Assembly (NCBI GenBank): GCA_029960885.1
Contig: JASBVV010000008.1
Location: 1 to 51,597, forward strand
From: Kyrpidia sp.
GTDB taxonomy: Bacteria > Bacillota > Bacilli > Kyrpidiales > Kyrpidiaceae
DNA: 51,597 nucleotides
Direction of reading: 5' to 3'
Shown: positions 35,251-43,356 of the stretch, one piece after another
How positions within the stretch are numbered: position 1 is the stretch's first letter
How the letters are laid out: each line of letters opens with the position of its first letter
Notes under the pieces: model-generated
What the model saw: only the letters and a program-made list of their open reading frames with translations
Database searches by the model: none
Told to the model about the DNA's origin: nothing
Position numbers and translations under genes: made by a program

Positions 35251-37155
35251 TTGCGGTACTACACGGCGGCGGACTGGGGGACAGACAAAGGGAAAGAGAC
35301 CTTCCGAGACGTTCCCTGGAGCCGGATCGTCGGGTATTTTCGACCTTACACCATGGCCCTGGCAGGGGTCGTCGGATGCATCATCCTCAGCAGCCTTCTC
35401 GGGCTGGTGCAGCCCTTGTTGATCCGGGGGATCATCGACGAAGCGATCCCCATGCGCAGTTTTTCACTTTTAAATCTATTTGCCGCCCTGATCGTGGCCA
35501 CGGCGTTGGCGTCGGCCGGCGCCGGCGTGCTTCAGGGCTATTTGAACGCCAAGATCGGCCAGGGGGTCATGTTTGACCTGCGGAATCAGTTGTACCGGCA
35601 TTTGGTTCAGATGCCGCTCCAATTTTTCACGAATACGAAAACCGGCGAGATCATGTCCCGGGTGAACAACGATGTGAACAATCTGCAGATGGTGGTCAGC
35701 GACACTGTGGCCAATTCCCTGAGGAATGTGATCAGCGTCTTGACCACCGTGGCCACCATGTTTGTGCTGAATTGGCGGCTGGCGCTTTTGTCCCTGGTGA
35801 TTCTGCCTTTGTTTGTCGCTCCCACCCGACGGGTGGGGCGGATGAACTTTAACTTGCGAAAGCGGACCCAGGAGAAGTTGGCGGATCTCAGTGCGCTGAT
35901 GCAGGAGACGCTAGGGGTCAACGGCATTCTCCTCGTCAAGACCTTCAATAAGGAACAAAAGGAAGTGGAGCGTTTCGAGGCCAAGAACCGCGAGCTGATG
36001 GAGGCGCAGATGCGCCAGAGCCTCGTGGGCCGCTGGTTTTTCATGATGCTCACCACGATCTCCACGGCGGGTCCGGCGATTATCTACTGGTATGGAGGCC
36101 GGCTGGTGATGGGCGACGCCATGACCCTGGGGACGGTGGTGGCGTTCACCGCGTATCTCACGCAACTCTACGGGCCGGTGTCCGCCCTGGCCAATATTCA
36201 TGTCAACGTGATGGGCTCGGCGGCCTTGTTCACGCGGTTGTTCGATTATCTGGATAAGCCGTTGGAGATTGAGGACCGCCCCGGGGCTGAACCGCTTTGC
36301 CGGGTGGAAGGGCGTATTCAATTTGAAAACGTGTATTTCCGGTATCAGCCGGACGGGGAATGGGTGCTGCGGGGGATCGATTTGACCATCGAGCCGGGCC
36401 GGTTGGTGGCTCTGGTGGGGCCGAGCGGGGCGGGGAAGACAACCCTCAGTTACCTGATCCCCCGCTTGTACGACCCCGAGTTGGGCAGGGTGACCATCGA
36501 CGGACACGATCTGCGGGACGTGACGTTGTCGTCCCTTCACGAACAGATCGGGGTGGTGACCCAGGAGACATTCTTGTTCCACGCCTCGCTCCGGGACAAT
36601 CTGCTGTACGCCAAGCCTGACGCCACCGAGGAGGAGTTGAGGGCTGCGGCCGAATCGGCGTATATTCACGATATGATCGCCCGGTTGCCCGAGGGGTTTG
36701 ACACCTTGGTCGGCGAGCGGGGCTATAAACTGTCCGGCGGCGAGAAGCAGAGGATCGCCCTGGCCCGGGTGATTTTGAAAAATCCGCGCATCCTGATTCT
36801 CGATGAGGCGACGTCGGCCTTGGATTCGCACTCGGAGCGCTGCATCCAGGCGGCTCTGGAGCCGCTGTTGTGCGGGCGGACTTCCATCGTCATCGCCCAC
36901 CGGCTCTCGACGATCCTGCGGGCGGATCAAATCGTGGTGATCGACCGCGGGCGCGTGGTGGAGAAGGGCACGCACCGGGAGCTGTTGGCGCGGGAAGGGC
37001 TGTATGCCCGGCTGTATGCGGAACAATTCGCCGATCAGGAGCAGGGTTTGCCCGTTCCGGCGGATTTTCCGGGGCCGGGCAAAAGCGGGTCAATGCGGTC
37101 GGCCCTCGGCGGGTCGACCACTCCGGCGGGTCACACCGCATACGGCGGGTCGTAA
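35251..37155 (+). CDS. ABC exporter, fused permease and ATPase
   Basis: A half-transporter of about 634 residues: a six-helix type IV membrane domain (about residues 30-325) and a nucleotide-binding domain. Walker A is GPSGAGKTT, the signature LSGGEKQR, Walker B ILILDEATSALD and the switch histidine AHRLST. It would work as a homodimer; multidrug or lipid export is typical but the substrate is unknown. TTG at 35251 has AACAGGGGGTG seven bases upstream; a GTG at 35230 is so close to the -10 box that it is less likely. The tail is low complexity. Confidence 0.88.
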   Translation: MRYYTAADWGTDKGKETFRDVPWSRIVGYFRPYTMALAGVVGCIILSSLLGLVQPLLIRGIIDEAIPMRSFSLLNLFAALIVATALASAGAGVLQGYLNAKIGQGVMFDLRNQLYRHLVQMPLQFFTNTKTGEIMSRVNNDVNNLQMVVSDTVANSLRNVISVLTTVATMFVLNWRLALLSLVILPLFVAPTRRVGRMNFNLRKRTQEKLADLSALMQETLGVNGILLVKTFNKEQKEVERFEAKNRELMEAQMRQSLVGRWFFMMLTTISTAGPAIIYWYGGRLVMGDAMTLGTVVAFTAYLTQLYGPVSALANIHVNVMGSAALFTRLFDYLDKPLEIEDRPGAEPLCRVEGRIQFENVYFRYQPDGEWVLRGIDLTIEPGRLVALVGPSGAGKTTLSYLIPRLYDPELGRVTIDGHDLRDVTLSSLHEQIGVVTQETFLFHASLRDNLLYAKPDATEEELRAAAESAYIHDMIARLPEGFDTLVGERGYKLSGGEKQRIALARVILKNPRILILDEATSALDSHSERCIQAALEPLLCGRTSIVIAHRLSTILRADQIVVIDRGRVVEKGTHRELLAREGLYARLYAEQFADQEQGLPVPADFPGPGKSGSMRSALGGSTTPAGHTAYGGS

Positions 37156-37317
37156 GACGTGGACGGCCTCCGAACACCGCGGCGGGTGCTTCGTGAAGCG
37201 GAACCTGCGGCACAGGATCGTCGGGTCGGCGGCGATCGCCGGCAACGGTCGACCTGCGAAATCGATGATCCGCGAGGGCCGACGGATGATCAGGCGACCA
37301 AAGAGGAGGGAAAGTCG

Positions 37318-37962
37318 GTGTCAGATGAGCAAAAGCGCATCCCGCCGGGTCAATTTGTCACGGACCGCTGGCCGATCCTGCATGCCGGGCGGGTCCCGGA
37401 GATCGATATGGAGCAGTGGCGGTTTGAGGTGTTCGGTGAGGTGGAGGAGCCGATCCGCTTGACGTATCCGGAGTTCATGAAGCTTCCCCAGACGTCGCAC
37501 CGGTGCGACATCCACTGTGTCACCACTTGGTCCCGCTACGACAACCTGTTTGAAGGCGTGCCTTTTCGGGCGGTCCTCAACCTCGTCCGGCTCAAACCCG
37601 GAGCGCGTTACGTCTTGATCCACGCGTACGGCGGCTGGACCACCAATCTGCCGCTGGAAGAGCTCCAGAAGGAAGGTGTTCTCTTCGCCCATTCGCACAA
37701 CGGAAAACCACTGGCCCCCAAACACGGCTGGCCCTTGCGACTGGTGGTGCCTCATCTTTATTTTTGGAAATCGGCCAAATGGGTCAGGGGCCTGGAGTTC
37801 CTCGCCGAAGATGTTCCCGGCTATTGGGAGGAGAGAGGGTATCACATGGTGGGAGACCCGTGGAAGGAACAGCGGTACCGGGACGATCCGGCGTGGAGTC
37901 GCGACCTCGTCCGTGCGCGCAGGCGGGAGTTCAGGTGGTATGTGGAGGGGGAAAGGGAATAA
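37318..37962 (+). CDS. yuiH: Sulfite-oxidase-like molybdopterin oxidoreductase YuiH
   Basis: A 214-residue single-domain protein of the sulfite oxidase fold that binds the molybdenum cofactor. Cys67 in CDIHCVTTWSRYDN is the expected molybdenum ligand, and HAYGGWTTNLPLEE and KHGWPLRLVVPHLYFWKSAKWV are conserved blocks. No heme or dimerisation domain is present, as in YuiH and MsrP-like proteins, and no twin-arginine signal is seen, so it is probably cytosolic. GTG start with GAGGAGGGAAAG upstream. The substrate is unknown. Confidence 0.87.
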   Translation: MSDEQKRIPPGQFVTDRWPILHAGRVPEIDMEQWRFEVFGEVEEPIRLTYPEFMKLPQTSHRCDIHCVTTWSRYDNLFEGVPFRAVLNLVRLKPGARYVLIHAYGGWTTNLPLEELQKEGVLFAHSHNGKPLAPKHGWPLRLVVPHLYFWKSAKWVRGLEFLAEDVPGYWEERGYHMVGDPWKEQRYRDDPAWSRDLVRARRREFRWYVEGERE

Positions 37963-38067
37963 ACAGCCGGCGCGCCACGAGGTACGCTCTTGTGGCCCAT
38001 TTGACTTCCCTTCCATGTCTCACCTCATTTTTCGCTTCCCGACTTGGTTCACCATAAGGAGACAATA

Positions 38068-38616
38068 ATGGAAAAACGGTTATTCTTTTTGCAGCGATTT
38101 TTGGCCAATCCAAGGTTGATCGGGAGTGTGGCCCCCAGTTCGAGGTTCCTGTGTGAACAGATGATGCGATGTGTCCCGTGGGAACAAACCGACCGGGTCG
38201 TGGAGCTCGGAGCGGGGATCGGCGTGATGACCCGAGATATTTTCCGACGGAAACATCCTGACGCCAGAGTCCTTGTCTTTGAAAAGGATCCCGAGCTTCG
38301 AAGACACCTGGCCGGACGCTACCCCGAGCAGTTCCTTTTCCGCGAAGCGGCGGAATTGGCCCGGGTCGTGGAGCAGCAGGGCCTCTATCCGGTGGACGCC
38401 ATCGTGTCGGGACTTCCCTTTGCCGTTTTTCCCGCGGAAGCCAGAGACTGCATACTGGATCAGGTGTGGGAGGTGCTCCGGCCCGGGGGGGTATTTGTGA
38501 CCTTTCAATATTCTTTGCAGTTGAAACGGCATCTTCAACAGCGATTCCGAACCCTCTCGATCGAATTCACCCCGTGGAATCTTCCTCCGGCTTTTGTCTA
38601 CCGTTGTGAAAAATAA
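38068..38616 (+). CDS. SAM-dependent methyltransferase, PmtA-like
   Basis: A 182-residue class I methyltransferase. VVELGAGIGVMTRDI (44-58) is the SAM-binding loop and LFFLQRFLANPRLIGSVAPSSRFL at the N terminus matches PmtA-type phospholipid N-methyltransferases and related rRNA-dimethylase-like proteins. A lipid substrate is therefore plausible but unproven; a phosphatidylethanolamine methylation product would be unusual in Bacillales. ATG preceded by TAAGGAGA. Confidence 0.72.
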   Translation: MEKRLFFLQRFLANPRLIGSVAPSSRFLCEQMMRCVPWEQTDRVVELGAGIGVMTRDIFRRKHPDARVLVFEKDPELRRHLAGRYPEQFLFREAAELARVVEQQGLYPVDAIVSGLPFAVFPAEARDCILDQVWEVLRPGGVFVTFQYSLQLKRHLQQRFRTLSIEFTPWNLPPAFVYRCEK

Positions 38617-38685
38617 GAGCCCGGCGGTCTTCGTGATCCGGCTCGCTCGTTGATTGCAGGCATGCCCGCCCGGGCTCGTGGGGAG

Positions 38686-38714
38686 TTGTAGCTGCGCTGG
38701 GCGTCGCGTATCAT
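38686..38714 (+). promoter_or_regulatory. Candidate sigma-A promoter for bluB
   Basis: TTGTAG, 17 bases, TATCAT, ending 47 bases before bluB. No room for a cobalamin riboswitch between. Confidence 0.55.
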
Positions 38715-38761
38715 GGTGCTGGACAAACGAGGACAGGAAAGCGAGGGAGTGTTGGACCAAC

Positions 38762-39430
38762 ATGTTTACCGATGAAGAAAAACAGTCCCTCTATAAAGTG
38801 ATCTACACCCGGCGGGATGTCCGGTCGTTCCTTTCCGATCCCATTCCGCAAGCCAAAATCTCCCGCATCCTCGCTGCCGCTCATCATGCGCCGTCGGTGG
38901 GATTCATGCAGCCGTGGAATTTTATTCTCATTACAGCCAAAGAGGTGAAGGAGCGCCTCGCATGGGCGGCGGACAAAGAACGGCGTGCGTTGGCGATTCA
39001 CTACGAAGATGACCGGAAGGATCTTTTCCTCAGTCTCAAAGTGGAAGGATTGCGGGAGGCGCCGCTCACGATCTGCGTCACCTGCGATCCGACGCGGGGC
39101 GGAAATCACGTCTTGGGGCGCAATTCCATTCCCGAAACGGACCTTCTTTCGACCGCTTGCGCCATTCAAAACATGTGGTTGGCGGCCTGTGCGGAAGGGC
39201 TGGCGATGGGATGGGTCAGTTTCTACAAGAAAAGCGATATTCGCGGGATTCTGGCGATTCCGCCCCACATTGATCCGGTGGCCCTGCTGTCGGTGGGATA
39301 CACGGACCAATACCCGTCCGCGCCTGTCCTGGAAACGGTGGGGTGGGAGAAAAGACTCCCTTTGGACTCACTCATCTTCGAGAATCAGTGGGGTCAGAGG
39401 TCCGATTCCTCACGAATGCCGGAGGTATGA
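38762..39430 (+). CDS. bluB: 5,6-dimethylbenzimidazole synthase BluB
   Basis: A 222-residue member of the nitroreductase fold that converts reduced FMN and oxygen to 5,6-dimethylbenzimidazole, the lower ligand of vitamin B12. YTRRDVRSFLSDPIP, AAHHAPSVGFMQPWNFILI and GMGWVSFYKK-like sequence (AMGWVSFYKK) match BluB rather than general nitroreductases. The ATG is preceded by CGAGGGAG at about 11 bases. Other cobalamin genes are not adjacent. Its oxygen dependence fits an aerobic host. Confidence 0.88.
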   Translation: MFTDEEKQSLYKVIYTRRDVRSFLSDPIPQAKISRILAAAHHAPSVGFMQPWNFILITAKEVKERLAWAADKERRALAIHYEDDRKDLFLSLKVEGLREAPLTICVTCDPTRGGNHVLGRNSIPETDLLSTACAIQNMWLAACAEGLAMGWVSFYKKSDIRGILAIPPHIDPVALLSVGYTDQYPSAPVLETVGWEKRLPLDSLIFENQWGQRSDSSRMPEV

Positions 39431-39571
39431 CTCTCGAGCAGGTCTTGCGGTCCAAAGCGAGACGATGGATGCGGCCGGGCAGACGGGCATGTGCGACAGG
39501 TCCGTACAGCGGCATTCCAAATCTGTTTGATCGGGCGTTTAGAGTGAAAGGGGAAGGAGAGGGTCGCTCGC

Positions 39572-40822
39572 ATGAATTCGCGAGAATTGGCCGGAACGCC
39601 GGCGGCGGGCCGCCCTCGCCGCTTCATTCTGGCACTGATGTTGGGCAGTTTGACGGGGCTAGGGCCGTTCACGATTGACATGTATCTTCCTTCGTTGCCC
39701 GCGCTTGCAGATGATCTTCATGTCACAACGTCGATGGCGCAGTTGAGTCTGACCGCCTGTCTGCTGGGTTTGGCGTTGGGGCAGTTGGCTGCGGGGCCGA
39801 TCAGCGATGCCCTCGGGCGGCGAAAGCCCCTCCTGTGGGGGCTGTTGTTCTATGCGGCCGCCTCCGCGTTGTGCGCATGGACCACGTCGATGGGAGTGCT
39901 CGTCGCCCTCCGGTTTTTGCAGGGATTGGCCGGTTCAGCCGGCATCGTGATCGCCCGCGCCATCGCCCGAGATCACTTTGAGGGCCGGGAATTAACGCGT
40001 TTTTTTGCGCTCCTGATGTTGGTCAACGGAGCGGCGCCCGTGTTGGCGCCGGTGGCCGGCGGGCAGCTTTTGCGCGTCACTTCGTGGCACGGCGTGTTCG
40101 TTGTGCTGGCACTGCTCAGCGTGGCCCTGTGGCTTGCAGCTTTGTTCGCGCTGCCGGAAAGCCTTTTGCCGCAGCGGAGAGTGCAGGGCGGGTTGCGGGC
40201 GACAGTGGGCGCCCTCGGCATCCTGCTCACCAACCCCGAATTTATGGGGTACGTGTTGACGCAAGGTCTTGCCTTTGCCGCGATGTTCGCCTACATCTCC
40301 GGATCTTCATTTGTCCTTCAGGAAGAGTACGGAGTATCCCCGCAAGGATTTAGCGTCATTTTTGCCGTCAACGGGGTAGGTATCATTTTTGCCGGACAGG
40401 CTGGTGCGCGTGCGTCCATGCTTTGGGGCGAACGGCGGGTTCTTGCGGTTTCGCTGGCGTTCGGAGTGGCGGGGAGCCTCGCGCTGCTCGTCGCAGTGAT
40501 CAGCCGAGCGGGCTTGGCGGCTGTGGTGGCTTCGCTGTTTGTGGTCGTCGCCATCGTCGGTGCGGTCAGCACAACGTGTAATTCGTTGGCCTTGCAAAAC
40601 CAAGGGCACGTCGCCGGCAGCGCGTCGGCATGGCTCGGTGTGGCCGGAATGTTGATCGGCGCCATGGCCTCGCCCCTGGTGGGTCTCGGAGGCAGCCGAA
40701 CCGCGGTTCCGATGGCCGCGGTGATTCTCGTCTGCCACGTTTTAGCGGCACTGTCGTACGGTTTGCTGACCGCGCGGCGGCGCGGTATGCCCGCCGCAAA
40801 GACGATGTCAAAGCGCATGTGA
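39572..40822 (+). CDS. MFS drug exporter, Bcr/CflA family
   Basis: A 416-residue twelve-helix transporter of the major facilitator superfamily. DMYLPSLPALADDL in helix 1 and GQLAAGPISDALGRRKPLL in the loop after helix 2 are hallmarks of Bcr/CflA drug:proton exporters. The ATG follows GGAAGGAGAGGG. Substrate range is unknown. Confidence 0.87.
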   Translation: MNSRELAGTPAAGRPRRFILALMLGSLTGLGPFTIDMYLPSLPALADDLHVTTSMAQLSLTACLLGLALGQLAAGPISDALGRRKPLLWGLLFYAAASALCAWTTSMGVLVALRFLQGLAGSAGIVIARAIARDHFEGRELTRFFALLMLVNGAAPVLAPVAGGQLLRVTSWHGVFVVLALLSVALWLAALFALPESLLPQRRVQGGLRATVGALGILLTNPEFMGYVLTQGLAFAAMFAYISGSSFVLQEEYGVSPQGFSVIFAVNGVGIIFAGQAGARASMLWGERRVLAVSLAFGVAGSLALLVAVISRAGLAAVVASLFVVVAIVGAVSTTCNSLALQNQGHVAGSASAWLGVAGMLIGAMASPLVGLGGSRTAVPMAAVILVCHVLAALSYGLLTARRRGMPAAKTMSKRM

Positions 40823-41063
40823 GGCTGTGACTCGGATGCCTGAATTGGGCCGATGTCCTCAAGTGGAAAGTCATGGAGTCCGTTCGTCTCTTTGCCCGGC
40901 CGTTCCATCTTTTGCGGAACATGGATGCGACCGACCGTTCGTCTCCTGAATGAAAATGCGGTATGATAAGATGCAGACACGCGGTTCAAGAAAGGGCGTC
41001 TTGTCCGAGTTATCGGGAGAAACTGCGGATACTTCGAACACCGCGGTAAGGAGGAATGGCTGA

Positions 41064-42251
41064 ATGAGTGAAGCGGTGATTGTGGATGCCATCCGAACGC
41101 CGATTGGTCGGCGGAAGGGAAGTCTGGCCCAGATGCACCCGGTCGACCTGCTGGGCGGGGTGCTGCGCGAGTTGGTGAGCCGGAACGGGCTGGATGCGGC
41201 CGCTGTGGATGATGTGATCGTCGGTTGTGTGGACCAGATTGGAGAGCAGGCGGTGAATATAGGACGGAACGCCTGGCTGTCCGCCGGGCTGCCGGAGTCG
41301 GTGCCCGCGGTGACCATCGACCGGCAGTGCGGCTCCAGCCTGCAGGCCTTGCATTTTGCCGCCCAGGGGGTGATGGCGGGGGTTTACGACATCGCCGTCG
41401 CCGCGGGGGTGGAGTCCATGACCCGCGTTCCCATGATGAGCGCGATCGGCGTCCACGGCTCTCCGATGACCGGCGGGCTCCATGAGCGATATCGGATGGA
41501 CCGGTGGAACCGCCGATTTTTCGATCAGGCACTCGGTGCCGAGATGATCGCCAAGCAGTGGGGGTTCTCCCGGGAGGACCTGGACCGGTTCGGACTGAGG
41601 AGCCACCAACTCGCGACAAAGGCGCGGCAAAAGGGCTGTTTTTCCAGAGAGATTGTACCGGTTCAGGTGCCCGTCGGCGAAGGATCAGAAGAATTCCGGA
41701 CGTTTGCCGAGGACGAGGGGATCCGCCCGGACACCAGTCTGGAAAAAATGTTGGCGCTTTCCCCGGCATTCCCTGACCTGGAGCTCATTACGGCCGGAAA
41801 CTCCAGCCAGATTTCGGACGGTGCGAGTGCGGCCTTGGTGATGAGCGCCGGGACGGCAAAACGGCTAAACCTGCGGCCCCGGGCGCGATTCGTCGCCTTT
41901 GCCGCGGTGGGCGTGGACCCGGTGACGATGCTGACCGGTCCGATTCCCGCCACGCAAAAGGTGTTGGAACGGGCGGGACTCAAGGTGGAGGACATCGATC
42001 TGTTCGAGGTGAACGAGGCGTTCGCTTCGGTGGTGCTGGTCTGGCAGAAAGAGATCGGTGCGCCTTGGGACAAGATCAATGTGCACGGCGGGGCTATCGC
42101 TATCGGTCATCCCCTGGGAGCCACCGGAACCCGGATCACGGCCACCCTTCTCAATGGGCTGGAAGAGCGGAAAGCCCGCTACGGGCTGATGGCCATCTGC
42201 GAGGGCGGCGGCATGGCGAACGCCACGATTATCGAGCGGATCCCGGAATAA
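41064..42251 (+). CDS. Acetyl-CoA acetyltransferase (thiolase)
   Basis: A 395-residue thiolase joining or cleaving acyl-CoA units. Cys89 in RQCGSSLQ is the nucleophile, His349 in AIGHPLGATG and Cys379 in CEGGGMANA complete the active site. Degradative (beta-oxidation) versus biosynthetic role cannot be told; no other fatty-acid gene is adjacent. The ATG has GGAGGAA upstream. An 11-base direct repeat lies in the region before it. Confidence 0.9.
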   Translation: MSEAVIVDAIRTPIGRRKGSLAQMHPVDLLGGVLRELVSRNGLDAAAVDDVIVGCVDQIGEQAVNIGRNAWLSAGLPESVPAVTIDRQCGSSLQALHFAAQGVMAGVYDIAVAAGVESMTRVPMMSAIGVHGSPMTGGLHERYRMDRWNRRFFDQALGAEMIAKQWGFSREDLDRFGLRSHQLATKARQKGCFSREIVPVQVPVGEGSEEFRTFAEDEGIRPDTSLEKMLALSPAFPDLELITAGNSSQISDGASAALVMSAGTAKRLNLRPRARFVAFAAVGVDPVTMLTGPIPATQKVLERAGLKVEDIDLFEVNEAFASVVLVWQKEIGAPWDKINVHGGAIAIGHPLGATGTRITATLLNGLEERKARYGLMAICEGGGMANATIIERIPE

Positions 42252-42275
42252 CGCGGTTCGGGTCGGAGGACGGGT

Positions 42276-42294
42276 GGACGGCTTCCCGCCGTCC
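42276..42294 (+). terminator. Hairpin after the thiolase gene
   Basis: GGACGG and CCGTCC pair around seven bases, 25 bases after the stop; no T run. Confidence 0.4.
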
Positions 42295-42398
42295 CGCCCC
42301 TCTGTCGGCAACGTCCGCAAGCCCTTATCCGGGCATCGGGCCTCGTTGACGGAGAAACGGGCGGCGGGAGGCGCGACCATCACGGCCGTCCTCTGGAT

Positions 42399-42689
42399 CT
42401 ACGCCACCTGGGAGTGAAACGTCATGATCCACATGGACATCAAAACGACTGCAAAAGTGAAAATAAATCCCAGGACCAGGGCCGCCGAATGGAACGCCGG
42501 CCCATCCCCCTCGGTCACGTGCATGAAAAAGTACAGTTGAACGAGAACTTGGCATCCCGCAAGAAGGATGAGCGCGAGCACCAACGGGCCGGGCGCCAAC
42601 GCGCGTGTCAAGGCCAGCCCAAAGGCGACCGCAGTCAACACCAGGGATGCCGCATAACCGAAAATGTACTTGCCGGCCGAATGCGCCAT
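42399..42689 (-). CDS. qoxD: Quinol oxidase subunit IV
   Basis: A 96-residue protein with three membrane helices and the family motif LVQLYFFMHVTEG. It is the small subunit of a heme-copper oxidase, helping CuB and heme assembly in related enzymes. Last gene of qoxABCD; its start lies one base after the qoxC stop. Confidence 0.9.
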   Translation of the reverse strand: MAHSAGKYIFGYAASLVLTAVAFGLALTRALAPGPLVLALILLAGCQVLVQLYFFMHVTEGDGPAFHSAALVLGFIFTFAVVLMSMWIMTFHSQVA

Positions 42690-42690
42690 G

Positions 42691-43353
42691 TCACATCACC
42701 ACCCCGAAAAGATACACCACGGTGAAGATAAACACCCAGACCACGTCGAGAAAGTGCCAATACAGGTTGACGATGAACACCTTGCGCGCGGTGACTGCCG
42801 TGATGCCTCTCCGGGCCACCTGGAGCAGCACCATGAACATCCACAGAATCCCGTAGGAGACATGGGCCCCGTGGGTTCCCACCAGGGTGAAAAACGCCGA
42901 CAGGAACGCGCTGCGTTGCATCGTGGCCCCCGCCGAAACATCCGTTGCAAACTCCTTTACTTCCAAGCCGAGAAAACAAAGCCCCAGCGCCATGGTTGCG
43001 ACCAACCAACCCAGCACCTGTTTTTGATGGCCCCGGCGCATGGCCAGGGTCGCCAGGCCGCCCGTGAAACTGCTCGTGAGCAGGATCAACGTCTCCGCCG
43101 AAAATCCCGGCACATCGAACAAGTCTCGTGCCGCGGGGCCTCCATCCGTATGGGTTTTCAGCACCAGATACGTGGCGAACAAACAGGCAAACAGCAACAT
43201 ATCGGTGGCGAGGAACAACCAAAACCCAAAAATCCTCACGGATTGATGGTGATCCCGGTATTCCGGCGGCAGATGGCCGGACTCATGATGGGAAGGGCTT
43301 TCCCGCTCAGGGTGTTGTGCCGGTTGCGTCAGTTCGCGTTCAATGACCGCCAT
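42691..43353 (-). CDS. qoxC: Quinol oxidase subunit III
   Basis: A 220-residue membrane protein with five helices (the aa3 quinol-oxidase form). FGFWLFLATDMLLFACLFATY and VGTHGAHVSYGILWM, then NLYWHFLDVVWVFIFTVVYL, are the family blocks. GGGGAGG precedes the start. Located between qoxB and qoxD. Confidence 0.93.
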   Translation of the reverse strand: MAVIERELTQPAQHPERESPSHHESGHLPPEYRDHHQSVRIFGFWLFLATDMLLFACLFATYLVLKTHTDGGPAARDLFDVPGFSAETLILLTSSFTGGLATLAMRRGHQKQVLGWLVATMALGLCFLGLEVKEFATDVSAGATMQRSAFLSAFFTLVGTHGAHVSYGILWMFMVLLQVARRGITAVTARKVFIVNLYWHFLDVVWVFIFTVVYLFGVVM

Positions 43354-43356
43354 TGC

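Noticed and set aside
37159-37317. N-terminal extension of yuiH
   Set aside because: No ribosome site and no family similarity; the GTG at 37318 has a strong one.
38617-38761. Cobalamin riboswitch before bluB
   Set aside because: The interval is too short after the promoter and lacks the GCCACTG box.
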